From Nevskia sp. (lineage in GTDB: Bacteria; Pseudomonadota; Gammaproteobacteria; Nevskiales; Nevskiaceae), in NCBI GenBank assembly GCA_031291075.1, contig JARLJS010000062.1:1-38734 (forward strand): 38,734 nucleotides of DNA, written 5' to 3'. Under the pieces are notes generated by a model. The model had not been told where the DNA came from. It saw nothing but the letters and a program-made list of their open reading frames with translations, and did not search any database. Position numbers and translations under genes: made by a program. Shown in pieces: positions 17,175 through 25,197 of the stretch; positions within the stretch are counted from its first letter, which is position 1; every line of letters starts with the position of its first letter.

Positions 17175-18245
17175 ATGGACAGAAAGTCGACCAATAGCGA
17201 CAAGCCGGAGACCCCCACCTGGCTGCCGCCGGGGCAGGCGTCGACGGCGAAGTTTCCGCTGGTGGGAGAGGCGGAACCCGCGCCCGGACTGGACGAAGCG
17301 GGCTGGCGCCTGCAGGTCGGCGGACTGGTGTCGCGGCCGCTCGAACTCGATCTCACACAGTTGCTGGCGCTGCCGCAGCAGGAACGCAGCATCGACATCC
17401 ACTGCGTCACCGGTTGGTCGCGGCGGGACGTGACCATGCGCGGGGTGCCGCTGGCGACGCTGCTGGAGGGCGCGGGCGTGTCGCCGCAGGCGTGCTTCGT
17501 CCGCTTCGTCGCCCACAGCCTGCGCGGGCACGACACCTCCCTGCCGTTGCCGCTGGCCCTGGCCGACACCTGGCTGGTGCACTGGATGGACGGCGCGCCG
17601 CTGCCGCGCGAGCACGGCGGGCCGGTGCGCACCGTCACACCCGGGCGCTATTTCTACAAAAGCCTGAAGTGGCTGGCGCGGATCGAGCTGCTGGCGGCGG
17701 ACGCACCCGGCTACTGGGAGCGCGAGAGCGCCTACCACAACGAGGCGGATCCCTGGCGCGAGCAGCGCTTCGACCAGGCGCGCGTCGCCACCGCCGGGGA
17801 GACGCGGCGCCTGCGCGAGGCGGAGGACTTCGCGCCGTTCCGCGGCCGCGTGCTGCTCAAGGCGCGGCTGGGCGGCTGGCGTCCGCGCAGTCTCGATCTC
17901 AAGGGTTTGCAGCTAAAATACTGCTCGTTCCGCGGGGCGGTGCTGGCGGGCGCGGACTTGCGCGGCGCCAACCTCTCGCTGGGCAACTTCGAAGGGGCGG
18001 ACCTGCGCGGCTGCGACTTCGGCGGGGCCGACCTGGAAGGGGCCAGCTTCGCCGGCGCCGACCTGCGCGGTGCCAGCCTGGTCGACACGGCGCTGTCGGC
18101 CACGCGCTTCTTCCGCGATTTCGGCGGCGGGCAGCGACTGGCAGCGAAGGTCGAGGGCTTGCGGCTGGAGCGGGCGCGCGGCCTGCTGGAAGACCAGGCG
18201 GAGTTCCTGCGCAACGCCGGCGTACTTGATCACCGATACTTCTGA
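17175..18245 (+). CDS. Molybdopterin-dependent (sulfite oxidase-like) oxidoreductase fused to pentapeptide repeats
   Basis: A 356-residue protein from ATG 17175; an upstream in-frame ATG at 17106 would translate through the REP and is less likely. Residues ~20-195 are a sulfite-oxidase/YedY-type molybdopterin domain. The likely Mo-ligating Cys77 is in SIDIHCVTGWSRRDVTMRG, with PGRYFYKSLKWLARIEL near 157-171 and GYWERESAYHNEADPW near 179-194, as in COG2041 proteins. Residues ~239-310 are pentapeptide repeats (LRGANLSLGNFEGADLRG, then repeated A-D/N-L/F-x-x) that should form a right-handed quadrilateral beta-helix. There is no Tat or Sec signal, so it is probably cytoplasmic, unlike periplasmic YedY. 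Substrate and role of the beta-helix are unknown. The stop codon is 3 bases before the cation transporter ATG, so the two form an operon. Confidence 0.85.
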   Translation: MDRKSTNSDKPETPTWLPPGQASTAKFPLVGEAEPAPGLDEAGWRLQVGGLVSRPLELDLTQLLALPQQERSIDIHCVTGWSRRDVTMRGVPLATLLEGAGVSPQACFVRFVAHSLRGHDTSLPLPLALADTWLVHWMDGAPLPREHGGPVRTVTPGRYFYKSLKWLARIELLAADAPGYWERESAYHNEADPWREQRFDQARVATAGETRRLREAEDFAPFRGRVLLKARLGGWRPRSLDLKGLQLKYCSFRGAVLAGADLRGANLSLGNFEGADLRGCDFGGADLEGASFAGADLRGASLVDTALSATRFFRDFGGGQRLAAKVEGLRLERARGLLEDQAEFLRNAGVLDHRYF

Positions 18246-18248
18246 ACC

Positions 18249-19184
18249 ATGCCCGATTCGCCGATCAACCTGACCCGTTACGCCCGGCTGTCGGCCCTCA
18301 CCGCGGTACTGATCCTGGGCCTCAAGCTCGGCGCCTGGATGCTGACGGGCTCGGTCGGCCTGTTGTCCGACGCCCTGGAGACCCTCACCAACGTCGGCGG
18401 CGCGCTGATGGCGCTGCTGATGCTGCGGTTGGCCGCGCAGCCGCCGGACGAGGAACATGCCTACGGCCACAGCAAGGCGGAGTACTTCTCCAGCGGCTTC
18501 GAGGGCATGCTGATCTTCCTCGCCGCGGCGGTGATCATGATCGAGGCGGTGCCGCGGCTGCTGGCGCCGCAGCCGCTGCAGCGGCCCGGCGTCGGCTTGG
18601 CGGTGGCGGCGGTCGCCGCGGTGCTGAACTTCGCGGTGGCGCGCCTGCTGGAACGCGCCGGCGACCGCCACCATTCCATCACCCTGCAGGCCGACGCCCG
18701 CCACCTGATGGCGGACGTGTGGACCACCGCCGGCGTGATCGTGGGCGTGGGGCTGGTGATGCTGACCGGCTGGCTGTGGCTCGACCCGCTGGTGGCGCTG
18801 CTGGTGGCACTCAACGTGCTATGGGAGGGCTTCAAGCTGGTGCGCGAATCCGCCACCGGCCTGATGGACGCCGCCTGGCCGGAGCAGGACCGCCTGACGC
18901 TGCTGCAGGTGCTGGAGGAATTCCGCTCGCAGGGCGCCGACTTCCACGCCCTGCGCACCCGCCGTTCCGCCGCGCAGCGCTTCGTCGACTTCCACGTGCT
19001 GGTGCCGGGCGGGTGGACCGTGCAGCGCGGCCACGACCTGCTGGAGCAGATCGAGCGGCGGCTGGCCGAACGCCTGCCCAACGTCACCGTGCTGACCCAC
19101 CTGGAGCCGGCCGAGGACCCGCTGTCCTACGAGGGCGAGGGACTGGACCGGGTCTGCCCGCGGGACCATGGCGATATTTTCTAG
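18249..19184 (+). CDS. Cation diffusion facilitator (CDF) family metal exporter
   Basis: A 311-residue inner-membrane protein. It exchanges divalent metal (Zn, Fe, Co, Mn or Cd) for protons. Six hydrophobic helices can be placed before residue ~205; a ~90-residue cytoplasmic C-terminal domain follows (FVDFHVLVPGGWTVQRGHDL, PNVTVLTHLEPAED). Candidate transport-site residues are in GLLSDALETLTN (TM2) and HLMADVWTT (TM5, His-x3-Asp). TM2 has SDALETLTN rather than the SDxxHxxxD of typical Zn exporters, so the metal is uncertain. The tail VCPRDHGDIF is short and the protein is full length. It is co-transcribed with the upstream oxidoreductase, with a 3-base gap. Confidence 0.9.
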   Translation: MPDSPINLTRYARLSALTAVLILGLKLGAWMLTGSVGLLSDALETLTNVGGALMALLMLRLAAQPPDEEHAYGHSKAEYFSSGFEGMLIFLAAAVIMIEAVPRLLAPQPLQRPGVGLAVAAVAAVLNFAVARLLERAGDRHHSITLQADARHLMADVWTTAGVIVGVGLVMLTGWLWLDPLVALLVALNVLWEGFKLVRESATGLMDAAWPEQDRLTLLQVLEEFRSQGADFHALRTRRSAAQRFVDFHVLVPGGWTVQRGHDLLEQIERRLAERLPNVTVLTHLEPAEDPLSYEGEGLDRVCPRDHGDIF

Positions 19185-19216
19185 AGCATCCTTGGTCTGG
19201 ATGCGGACATGTTGTT

Positions 19217-19271
19217 CCCCTCTCGCCCAAAGCCCCTCTCCCCTACCGCTCTCCCGCAAGCGGGAGAGGGG
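19217..19271. repeat. GTAG-type REP palindromes downstream of the CDF gene
   Basis: CTCTCCCGC-AA-GCGGGAGAG (19249-19268) is a perfect hairpin, preceded by CCCCTCTCCCCTAC, the inverse of the GTAGGGGAGAGG seen at 17148-17159. It may also act as a 3' stabiliser or terminator for the two-gene operon that ends at 19184. Confidence 0.75.
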
Positions 19272-19569
19272 AAAGAATGCTCTGGATTCTCCGGGCGGTG
19301 GCTGGACCATACCACCGGTCAGCCGCCAAGCCGGCCCGGTTGGCGCAATAAGCATTGACCGGTCTGCGGGTTAGGCCTGAAATGTTGCCGAATCGGCGGG
19401 TTGTCCGCGCTGTATGCGTTTCCGCCCTGGCTCCGCCCTCCGATTGTACGTACCGGCTGTTGTCCGGCCTGCGAAATTCTGTGAACCCGATACGGATATA
19501 TCCTGCAAATCAATAAGCTAGGACTTCTGTATTGAAGATGATGAGGGCAGACGAGGAGGAGTGCTGGAA
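19272..19569. other. Intergenic region before the kinase gene
   Basis: About 300 bases of lower GC with no supported gene. It contains the short palindrome GGATATATCC (19494-19503) and a purine-rich ribosome binding site (GAGGAGGA, 19553-19560) that serves the small ORF starting at 19570. The promoter of the kinase gene must lie here, but I see no convincing -35/-10 pair. Confidence 0.5.
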
Positions 19570-19638
19570 ATGGCTTTGAAGAACGCGCCCACGCGCCTGC
19601 CCGCGTCGCTGTTCCTTTCCCCAGCGGTTTCCGTCTAG
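19570..19638 (+). CDS. Possible 22-codon leader peptide, in frame with the kinase gene
   Basis: ATG 19570 follows GAGGAGGA by 9 bases, the best ribosome binding site in this region. The product would be MALKNAPTRLPASLFLSPAV plus two residues, ending at TAG 19636-19638. The kinase ATG (19645) is in the same frame, only two codons after the stop, and has no ribosome binding site of its own. It may be a leader peptide coupled to kinase translation, or the original kinase N-terminus now broken by a nonsense codon. Confidence 0.4.
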   Translation: MALKNAPTRLPASLFLSPAVSV

Positions 19639-19644
19639 CCGGCG

Positions 19645-22600
19645 ATGTCGTCCGGCATGACAGCGGCGGTTTCCGGCGGGGAGCCGAACGCGGAAGCGGC
19701 CGGCGAGCAGGTGCTATACGCCAGCAAGTGCACGCGCATCCTGCGCCGCGCATCCGCCGCCGGCAGTGTCATCGTCAAACAGGCGATGGGCAGCGAAGCG
19801 GTGGCGCGGCTGCGCCACGAGGCGGCGATGCTGCAGCGCCTGGCCGGGGTGGAGGGCGTGCCGCACATCGCGCCCGGGGCGGCGGCGACCGACAGCCTGC
19901 TCCTGTGCGACGACGGCGGCGTGCCGTTGCCGCAGGTGCTGCAGTCCGGGCGTCTGGGCCTGGACGAGAAGCTGACGCTGGCGCTGGAGCTGAGCCGCGC
20001 GGTGGCGGCGGTGCACCGGCACGGCGTGGTGCACCGGGACATCAACCCCGCCAACATCCTGCTGCTGGCCGACCTGCGGCCGGTGCTGATCGATTTCAAC
20101 ATCGCCGGCGTGTTCGCCGACGACCATCCCGTCTTCACCCACCAGAGCGACATCGCCGGCACGCTGTCGTACATGGCGCCGGAGCAGACCGGCCGCACCG
20201 GCCGCGCGGTCGACCAGCGCGCCGACCTCTATTCGCTGGGCGTGGTGTTCTACGAGCTGGCGACCGGCCGCCGCCCGTTCGAGAGCGAGGACCTGCTGGA
20301 GCTGATCCACGACCACCTGGTGCGCGTGCCGGTGGCGCCGCTGGAGCTGAACCCGCAGCTGCCGCCGGCCCTGCCCGACATCGTCATGCGCCTGCTGGAG
20401 AAGGACGCCGAGCGCCGCTACCAGAGCGCCGAGGGCCTGGCCGAGGACCTGGCGCGGCTGCGGCAGGCGCTGGCGCGAGGCGACCGCGCGCGGTTCCCGC
20501 TCGGCGAGCACGATTTTCCCCTGCGGCTGGCGCCACCCACCCAGCTCGTCGGCCGCGGCGGCGACGTCAAGGTGCTGCGCAACGCCCTCGACCAGGCCGC
20601 CAGCGGCCGCTGCCGCGCCCTGTTCGTCACCGGTGGCGCCGGGGTGGGCAAGGGCGCGCTGATCGATGAACTGCGGCCGCTGGTGACGGAACGCCGCGGC
20701 TGGTTCGTCTCCGGCAAGTTCGACCGCTACAGCAAGGATGCGCCGTCCGCCACGGTGCAGGCATTCCGTGCCCTGGGCCGGCTGCTGCTGGCCGAGCCCG
20801 AAACCGAGCTGGCGCGGCACCGTGCGCGCCTGCTGGCGGCGCTGGGGCCCAACGTCGGCATCGGCCCGGCCAGTCTGCAGGAATTCATGCTGCTGCTGGG
20901 CACCGGCGAAAAGCAGGTGGTGAGCGATCCGGTGGAAGCCGAGGCGCGCCTGCTGCAGGCCTGCGTCGACATGCTGCGCTGCATCGCCTCGCCGGAACGG
21001 CCGCTGGTGATGGTGCTCGACGACCTGCAGGAGACCGCCGAGATCACCGTGCGTTTCGTCAACGCGGTGCTGACGTCCGGCAAGCCGCTGCCCGGCTTCC
21101 TGCTGGTGGGCGCTTACCGCGACGCCGAGGTCGGCGAAGGTCATCCGCTGGCGGCGCGGCTGGAGCAGTGGGAGAAGCTCGGCGTGGCCCCGGCGCGGCT
21201 GCCGCTGTCGAATCTGGCGCCGGACGACCTGTGCGTGCTGGTGGGCAAGATGCTGCGCCTGGAGCCGGAGCAGGCCGCGCCGCTGAGCGCGGTGCTGGCG
21301 GCGCGCACCGAGCGCAATCCCAACGACACCATCGAACTGATCAACGCGCTGCGTCTCGACGGCCTGCTCGCCCGCGGCGAGGGTGGCTGGCGCTGGGATG
21401 CCGCGGCCATCGAGCGCTACGTCGGCAAGTGCGAAGTGGTGGACCTGCTCGGCCGGCGCATCGAGCGCCTGTCGATGGCGGCGCGCGCGCTGCTCGAGTT
21501 GATGGCCTGCATCAGCGGCGACGTCCGCCTCGGCCTGCTCGCCGTGGCCGGTGGGCTCGCGCCCGCCGAGATCGAGGCGCGGCTGGGCGCGGCGCTCGAC
21601 GACGGCCTGCTGCTGATGGAGCAGAGCCACGAGATCACCCTGCGCTTCCGCCACGACCGTGTGCAGCAGGCGGTGCTGGACCGGCTGGAGCCGGCGGCGC
21701 GGCGACGCCACCATCTCGCCATCGCCCGGCGCCTGGCGCGGCAGCCGGAATTCGCCTTGATCGCGGCGGAGCAGTATCTCGCGGCGACAGAGGCGCTCGA
21801 CGCGTCCGTCGACGGCGAGGAACGGCGCCACATGGTGGACCTGTTCCGCGCGGCCGCGGGCGAAAAGCGCGTCGCCAACAACCTCGCGGCGGAACGCTTC
21901 CTCGCCGCCGCCATCGATCTGCTCGGCGGCCTCGGCGATGCCGCCGACGCGGTGGCGCTGTTCGATCTGCGGGTGGAGCGGCACGCCGCCCTGTGCGGGC
22001 TGGCGCGCTACGACGAGGCCGATGCCCTGTACCGTTCCATCGCGCAGGACTGCGCCGATCCGCTGCGGCTGGCCGACGCCGCCTGCGTGCAGCTGTCCAG
22101 CCTGTGCAACCGCAACCGCATGCGCGAGGCGGTCGACCTCGGCCTGCAGATGCTGGCGCAGTTCGGGGTGGCGCCGCCGGCGGAGCTGCAGCCGGCGATC
22201 GGCGCCGGGCTGGCCCGGCTCGGCCGCTGGATCGCCGGCACCGACAAGGCCGACGACGCCGGCCGCGCCGAACTCGATGACCCGCGCGTGCTGGCGCTGT
22301 GCCGGCTGGTGAAGAAGACCCAGACGCCGGCGTTCTTCTGCGATCCTACGCTGCACGCCTGGCTGACGCTGGAGAGCCACCGGCTATGGGTGGAGCACGG
22401 GCCCTGCGCCACGCTGCTGTCCTGCCTGGGCCTGGCGCCGATGCTGCTGATCGCGGTGCTGAAGAACTACCGCGCCGCCTACGCGGTGGCGCGCCACCTG
22501 CTGGCGGTGGGCGAGGCGCGCGGCTACGAGCCGGCCACCTCGATGGCGCGCTTCATCTACATGATCAGCTCCAAGCACTGGTTCGAGCCGGCGGAGGACA

Positions 22601-24597
22601 GCGTGCGCGAAGCGCACCGCGCGCGCGAGGTTCTGCTCAAGGCGGGCGAGGTGCAGTACACCTCCTACACCTACCACGTGGCGATCTTCGCCCTGCTCAA
22701 CTGCGCGCCCACGCTCGACGCCACCATGGGCGAGATCGACGCCGGCCTGGCGTTCGAGGCGCGCAGCGGCGACCAGCACAACACCGCGGTGACCCTGGCG
22801 TTCCGGCAGTTCGTGCGGGCCATGCGGGGCGTCACCCGCGAGCCCGGCGGCTTCGGCGACGACGGGTTCGACGAGGGCGTGTACGAGGCCTGCGTCGACG
22901 CCATGCAGTCCGGCGTCACCGTGTCCTATCACACCATGCGCGCCCTGTCGGCGGCGCTCTTCGGCGACGAGGCCGGCCTGGTGCGCCACGCCGCGGTGGC
23001 CATGCCGCTGCTGGCCCGCGCTCCCGGCTTCTACACCAGCGCCATCGCCCAAGTGTTGCAGGCACTGGCGTTGGCGGTGCGGGTGCGCGGCGCGGCCGAG
23101 GGCGAACGGGCCGCCCTGCTGGCGGAGCTGGACGCGCGCCGCGAGTGGCTGGCGCAGCGGGCGGCCGACGCGCCGATGAATTTCCTGCACCTGCGGCACC
23201 TGCTCGACGCCGAGCGCGCCTGGGCGGTGGCCGACGCCTGGACCGCCGCCGCCGCCTTCGACCAGGCCCTGCGCGAACTGGAGGGCCGCAGCCGGCCCTG
23301 GCAGCATGGCCTGATCGCCGAACGCGCCGGCCTGTTCCACCTGGCGCAGGGCATGCAGCACACCGGGCAGGCCCTGCTGGCGGAGGCGTGCACCGCCTTC
23401 CAGCGCTGGGGCGCCACCGCCAAGGTGCTGGACCTGCTGCGCCGCCACCCGTTCCTGCGCGCCGAGGCCGCGGCCCAGTCCGGCGGCGAGGGCGGCACCC
23501 TGCGCAGCACCATCATGTCGTCGCAGGCGGTGGACATGCTGGCGGTGCTGCGCGCTTCGCAGGCGCTCAGCTCGGAGACCAGCGTGGCCGGCATCAACGC
23601 CCGTGTCGGCGAGCTGCTGGGCGCCATGACCGGCGCCACCTCGGTGTTGCTGGCGGTGAAGCGCGACGACCCGCAGGGGTGGTTTCTGTCGGCCTCGATG
23701 GACCAGGCCGAGCCGGTGTCGGTGGAGGAGGCTGCCGCGCGCGGCCTGCTGCCGCTGTCCGCCTTCCGCTACGCCGAGCGCACCCGCGAGCAGCTGGTGG
23801 TGGCGGACGCCACCCACGACGACCGCTTCTCGCGCGATCCCTACCTGGCCGGCGTCGCGCAGTGCTCGCTGCTGATCCTGCCGGTGCACAGCAAGGGCGA
23901 GCTGCGCGCGGTGCTGCTGCTGGAGAACCGGCAGAGCCGCGGCGCCTTCTGCGGCGATGGCCTCGATACCGTGGCGCTCATCGCCGGGCAGCTGTCGGTG
24001 TCGCTCGACAACGCCCTGCTGTACGCCTCGCTGGAGCGCAAGGTGGCCGAGCGCACCGCCGCGCTGGAAGCGGCCAACCGGCAGCTCGAGCAGCTCAGCA
24101 TCACCGACGCCCTCACCGGCCTGCCCAACCGGCGCCGCTTCAACGAGGCGCTGGAGGCGGAATGGTGCCGCGCCAAGCGCGCCGGCGAGCCGGTCGGCTT
24201 GGCGCTGATCGACATCGACCATTTCAAGCTCTACAACGACCACTACGGCCACCAGGGCGGCGACGCCTGCCTCAAGCTGGTGGCCGAGGCGATGAAGGGC
24301 GCGCTGCGCGCCGGTCCCGACGTGGTGGCCCGCTACGGCGGCGAGGAATTCGTGCTGGTGCTGCCCGGCACCGCCCTGGCCGGCACCGCGATCGTGGCCG
24401 AGCGCCTGCGCGCGGCGGTGGCGCAGCTCAGCCAGCCGCACGCGCAATCCGGCCATGGCATCGTCACCGTCAGCATCGGCATCGCGTCCTGCGTGCCGTC
24501 GGTGGACACGCCGCCGGAGCGCCTGGTCGAGCTGGCCGACGCGGCGCTGTATACGGCCAAGCGCGAGGGGCGCAACCGGGTGGTGAGCCAGCCGTAG
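19645..24597 (+). CDS. Ser/Thr kinase - AAA ATPase - GAF - diguanylate cyclase multidomain signalling protein
   Basis: A 1650-residue cytoplasmic protein. Residues ~20-280 are a protein kinase-like domain: Lys45 (VIVKQ), catalytic HRDINPANILL (Asp132, Asn137), LIDFNIAG in place of DFG (Asp150), and APE at 178-180; no clear glycine-rich loop is seen. Residues ~300-800 form an AAA/NACHT-like ATPase with Walker A GGAGVGKG from 330 and Walker B VMVLDDLQ from 455. Residues ~800-1290 are a helical repeat region. A GAF domain starts near 1307. A short coiled coil (LERKVAERTAALEAANRQLEQL) leads to a GGDEF domain (SITDALTGLPNRRRF from 1485, active-site GGEEF at 1565-1569). The canonical RxxD product-inhibition site is absent (AGPD at that position). 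The kinase-AAA-GAF order is shared with large hybrid kinases that end in a histidine kinase; here c-di-GMP synthesis replaces it. Confidence 0.88.
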   Translation: MSSGMTAAVSGGEPNAEAAGEQVLYASKCTRILRRASAAGSVIVKQAMGSEAVARLRHEAAMLQRLAGVEGVPHIAPGAAATDSLLLCDDGGVPLPQVLQSGRLGLDEKLTLALELSRAVAAVHRHGVVHRDINPANILLLADLRPVLIDFNIAGVFADDHPVFTHQSDIAGTLSYMAPEQTGRTGRAVDQRADLYSLGVVFYELATGRRPFESEDLLELIHDHLVRVPVAPLELNPQLPPALPDIVMRLLEKDAERRYQSAEGLAEDLARLRQALARGDRARFPLGEHDFPLRLAPPTQLVGRGGDVKVLRNALDQAASGRCRALFVTGGAGVGKGALIDELRPLVTERRGWFVSGKFDRYSKDAPSATVQAFRALGRLLLAEPETELARHRARLLAALGPNVGIGPASLQEFMLLLGTGEKQVVSDPVEAEARLLQACVDMLRCIASPERPLVMVLDDLQETAEITVRFVNAVLTSGKPLPGFLLVGAYRDAEVGEGHPLAARLEQWEKLGVAPARLPLSNLAPDDLCVLVGKMLRLEPEQAAPLSAVLAARTERNPNDTIELINALRLDGLLARGEGGWRWDAAAIERYVGKCEVVDLLGRRIERLSMAARALLELMACISGDVRLGLLAVAGGLAPAEIEARLGAALDDGLLLMEQSHEITLRFRHDRVQQAVLDRLEPAARRRHHLAIARRLARQPEFALIAAEQYLAATEALDASVDGEERRHMVDLFRAAAGEKRVANNLAAERFLAAAIDLLGGLGDAADAVALFDLRVERHAALCGLARYDEADALYRSIAQDCADPLRLADAACVQLSSLCNRNRMREAVDLGLQMLAQFGVAPPAELQPAIGAGLARLGRWIAGTDKADDAGRAELDDPRVLALCRLVKKTQTPAFFCDPTLHAWLTLESHRLWVEHGPCATLLSCLGLAPMLLIAVLKNYRAAYAVARHLLAVGEARGYEPATSMARFIYMISSKHWFEPAEDSVREAHRAREVLLKAGEVQYTSYTYHVAIFALLNCAPTLDATMGEIDAGLAFEARSGDQHNTAVTLAFRQFVRAMRGVTREPGGFGDDGFDEGVYEACVDAMQSGVTVSYHTMRALSAALFGDEAGLVRHAAVAMPLLARAPGFYTSAIAQVLQALALAVRVRGAAEGERAALLAELDARREWLAQRAADAPMNFLHLRHLLDAERAWAVADAWTAAAAFDQALRELEGRSRPWQHGLIAERAGLFHLAQGMQHTGQALLAEACTAFQRWGATAKVLDLLRRHPFLRAEAAAQSGGEGGTLRSTIMSSQAVDMLAVLRASQALSSETSVAGINARVGELLGAMTGATSVLLAVKRDDPQGWFLSASMDQAEPVSVEEAAARGLLPLSAFRYAERTREQLVVADATHDDRFSRDPYLAGVAQCSLLILPVHSKGELRAVLLLENRQSRGAFCGDGLDTVALIAGQLSVSLDNALLYASLERKVAERTAALEAANRQLEQLSITDALTGLPNRRRFNEALEAEWCRAKRAGEPVGLALIDIDHFKLYNDHYGHQGGDACLKLVAEAMKGALRAGPDVVARYGGEEFVLVLPGTALAGTAIVAERLRAAVAQLSQPHAQSGHGIVTVSIGIASCVPSVDTPPERLVELADAALYTAKREGRNRVVSQP

Positions 24598-24657
24598 GAG
24601 GTGAGGGGTGAGGTCGCGCCCTGCGGGCGCTGTGGGGAGACAAGCTTGTCTCCGCAC
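24598..24657. repeat. Nested palindromes between convergent genes, possible bidirectional terminator
   Basis: It contains GCGCCC-TGC-GGGCGC (24616-24630) and the 18-base perfect palindrome GGAGACAAGCTTGTCTCC (24636-24653). The outer stretches GGAGGTGAGGGGTG and CACTCCTCACTCC are nearly complementary, so the whole can fold as a long branched hairpin. It lies between the kinase stop and the TetR stop. No T tract follows it on the kinase strand, so the terminator role is inferred from position. Confidence 0.55.
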
Positions 24658-24660
24658 TCC

Positions 24661-25197
24661 TCACTCCAAAAAATGCCTCAGCGCCTGTCGCAACGGCACC
24701 AGCCTGCGCCCGGCCTCGGCTTCGGCGATGGCGGCCTCCGCCACCATGCCCACCCATAGCCGCGCCGCCTGCTCCGGGCCCGGCCACTTCATCGCCGCGA
24801 ACTCCGCCGCCGCCAGGGCGGCGAAGCGCGCGTTCTGCGCCGACACCGCCTGCTGGATGGCGGGCTCGGCGCGGGCGCCGAGCAGCATGGCCTTGATCGC
24901 ATGCTGCTCGCAGCAGCCGTCCAGGTAAGCCAGGCTGCCGCGCAGCAGGCGCTGCACCCCGTGGGGCAAAGTGCCGGCTGATTGTTCGATGCGCCGGGCG
25001 AGCTGGTCGTGGAAGCGGCTGTGCAGCGCCACCAGGAAGTCCTCGCGGGTGGCGAAGTGCACGTAGAAGGTGCCCTTGGCGACACCGGCGGCGTTGACCA
25101 CCTCGTCCACCCGCAACGAGGAAAGAGCGCCGGCGTGGGCCAGCTTCAGGCCGGCGTCGAGCAGGCGTTCGCGGGTGGGACTGCCGTCACGCGGCAT
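24661..25197 (-). CDS. TetR/AcrR family transcriptional regulator
   Basis: A 178-residue repressor-like protein. The N-terminal helix-turn-helix is clear (RERLLDAGLKLAHAGALSSL, then VDEVVNAAGVAKGTFYVHFA at about 30-49). The C-terminal ~120 residues form the helical ligand-binding/dimer domain, whose ligand cannot be read from sequence. It overlaps the upstream alpha/beta hydrolase gene by 11 bases, so the two are one operon with the hydrolase first. The likely operator is the perfect palindrome at 26015-26034 just upstream of that operon, which would give autorepression. The wax ester synthase gene is divergent from this palindrome and could be a second target. Confidence 0.9.
   Translation of the reverse strand: MPRDGSPTRERLLDAGLKLAHAGALSSLRVDEVVNAAGVAKGTFYVHFATREDFLVALHSRFHDQLARRIEQSAGTLPHGVQRLLRGSLAYLDGCCEQHAIKAMLLGARAEPAIQQAVSAQNARFAALAAAEFAAMKWPGPEQAARLWVGMVAEAAIAEAEAGRRLVPLRQALRHFLE

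Noticed and set aside
24310-24350. RxxD allosteric inhibition site of the GGDEF domain
   Set aside because: At the required spacing the sequence is AGPD; the Arg is one residue too far upstream.
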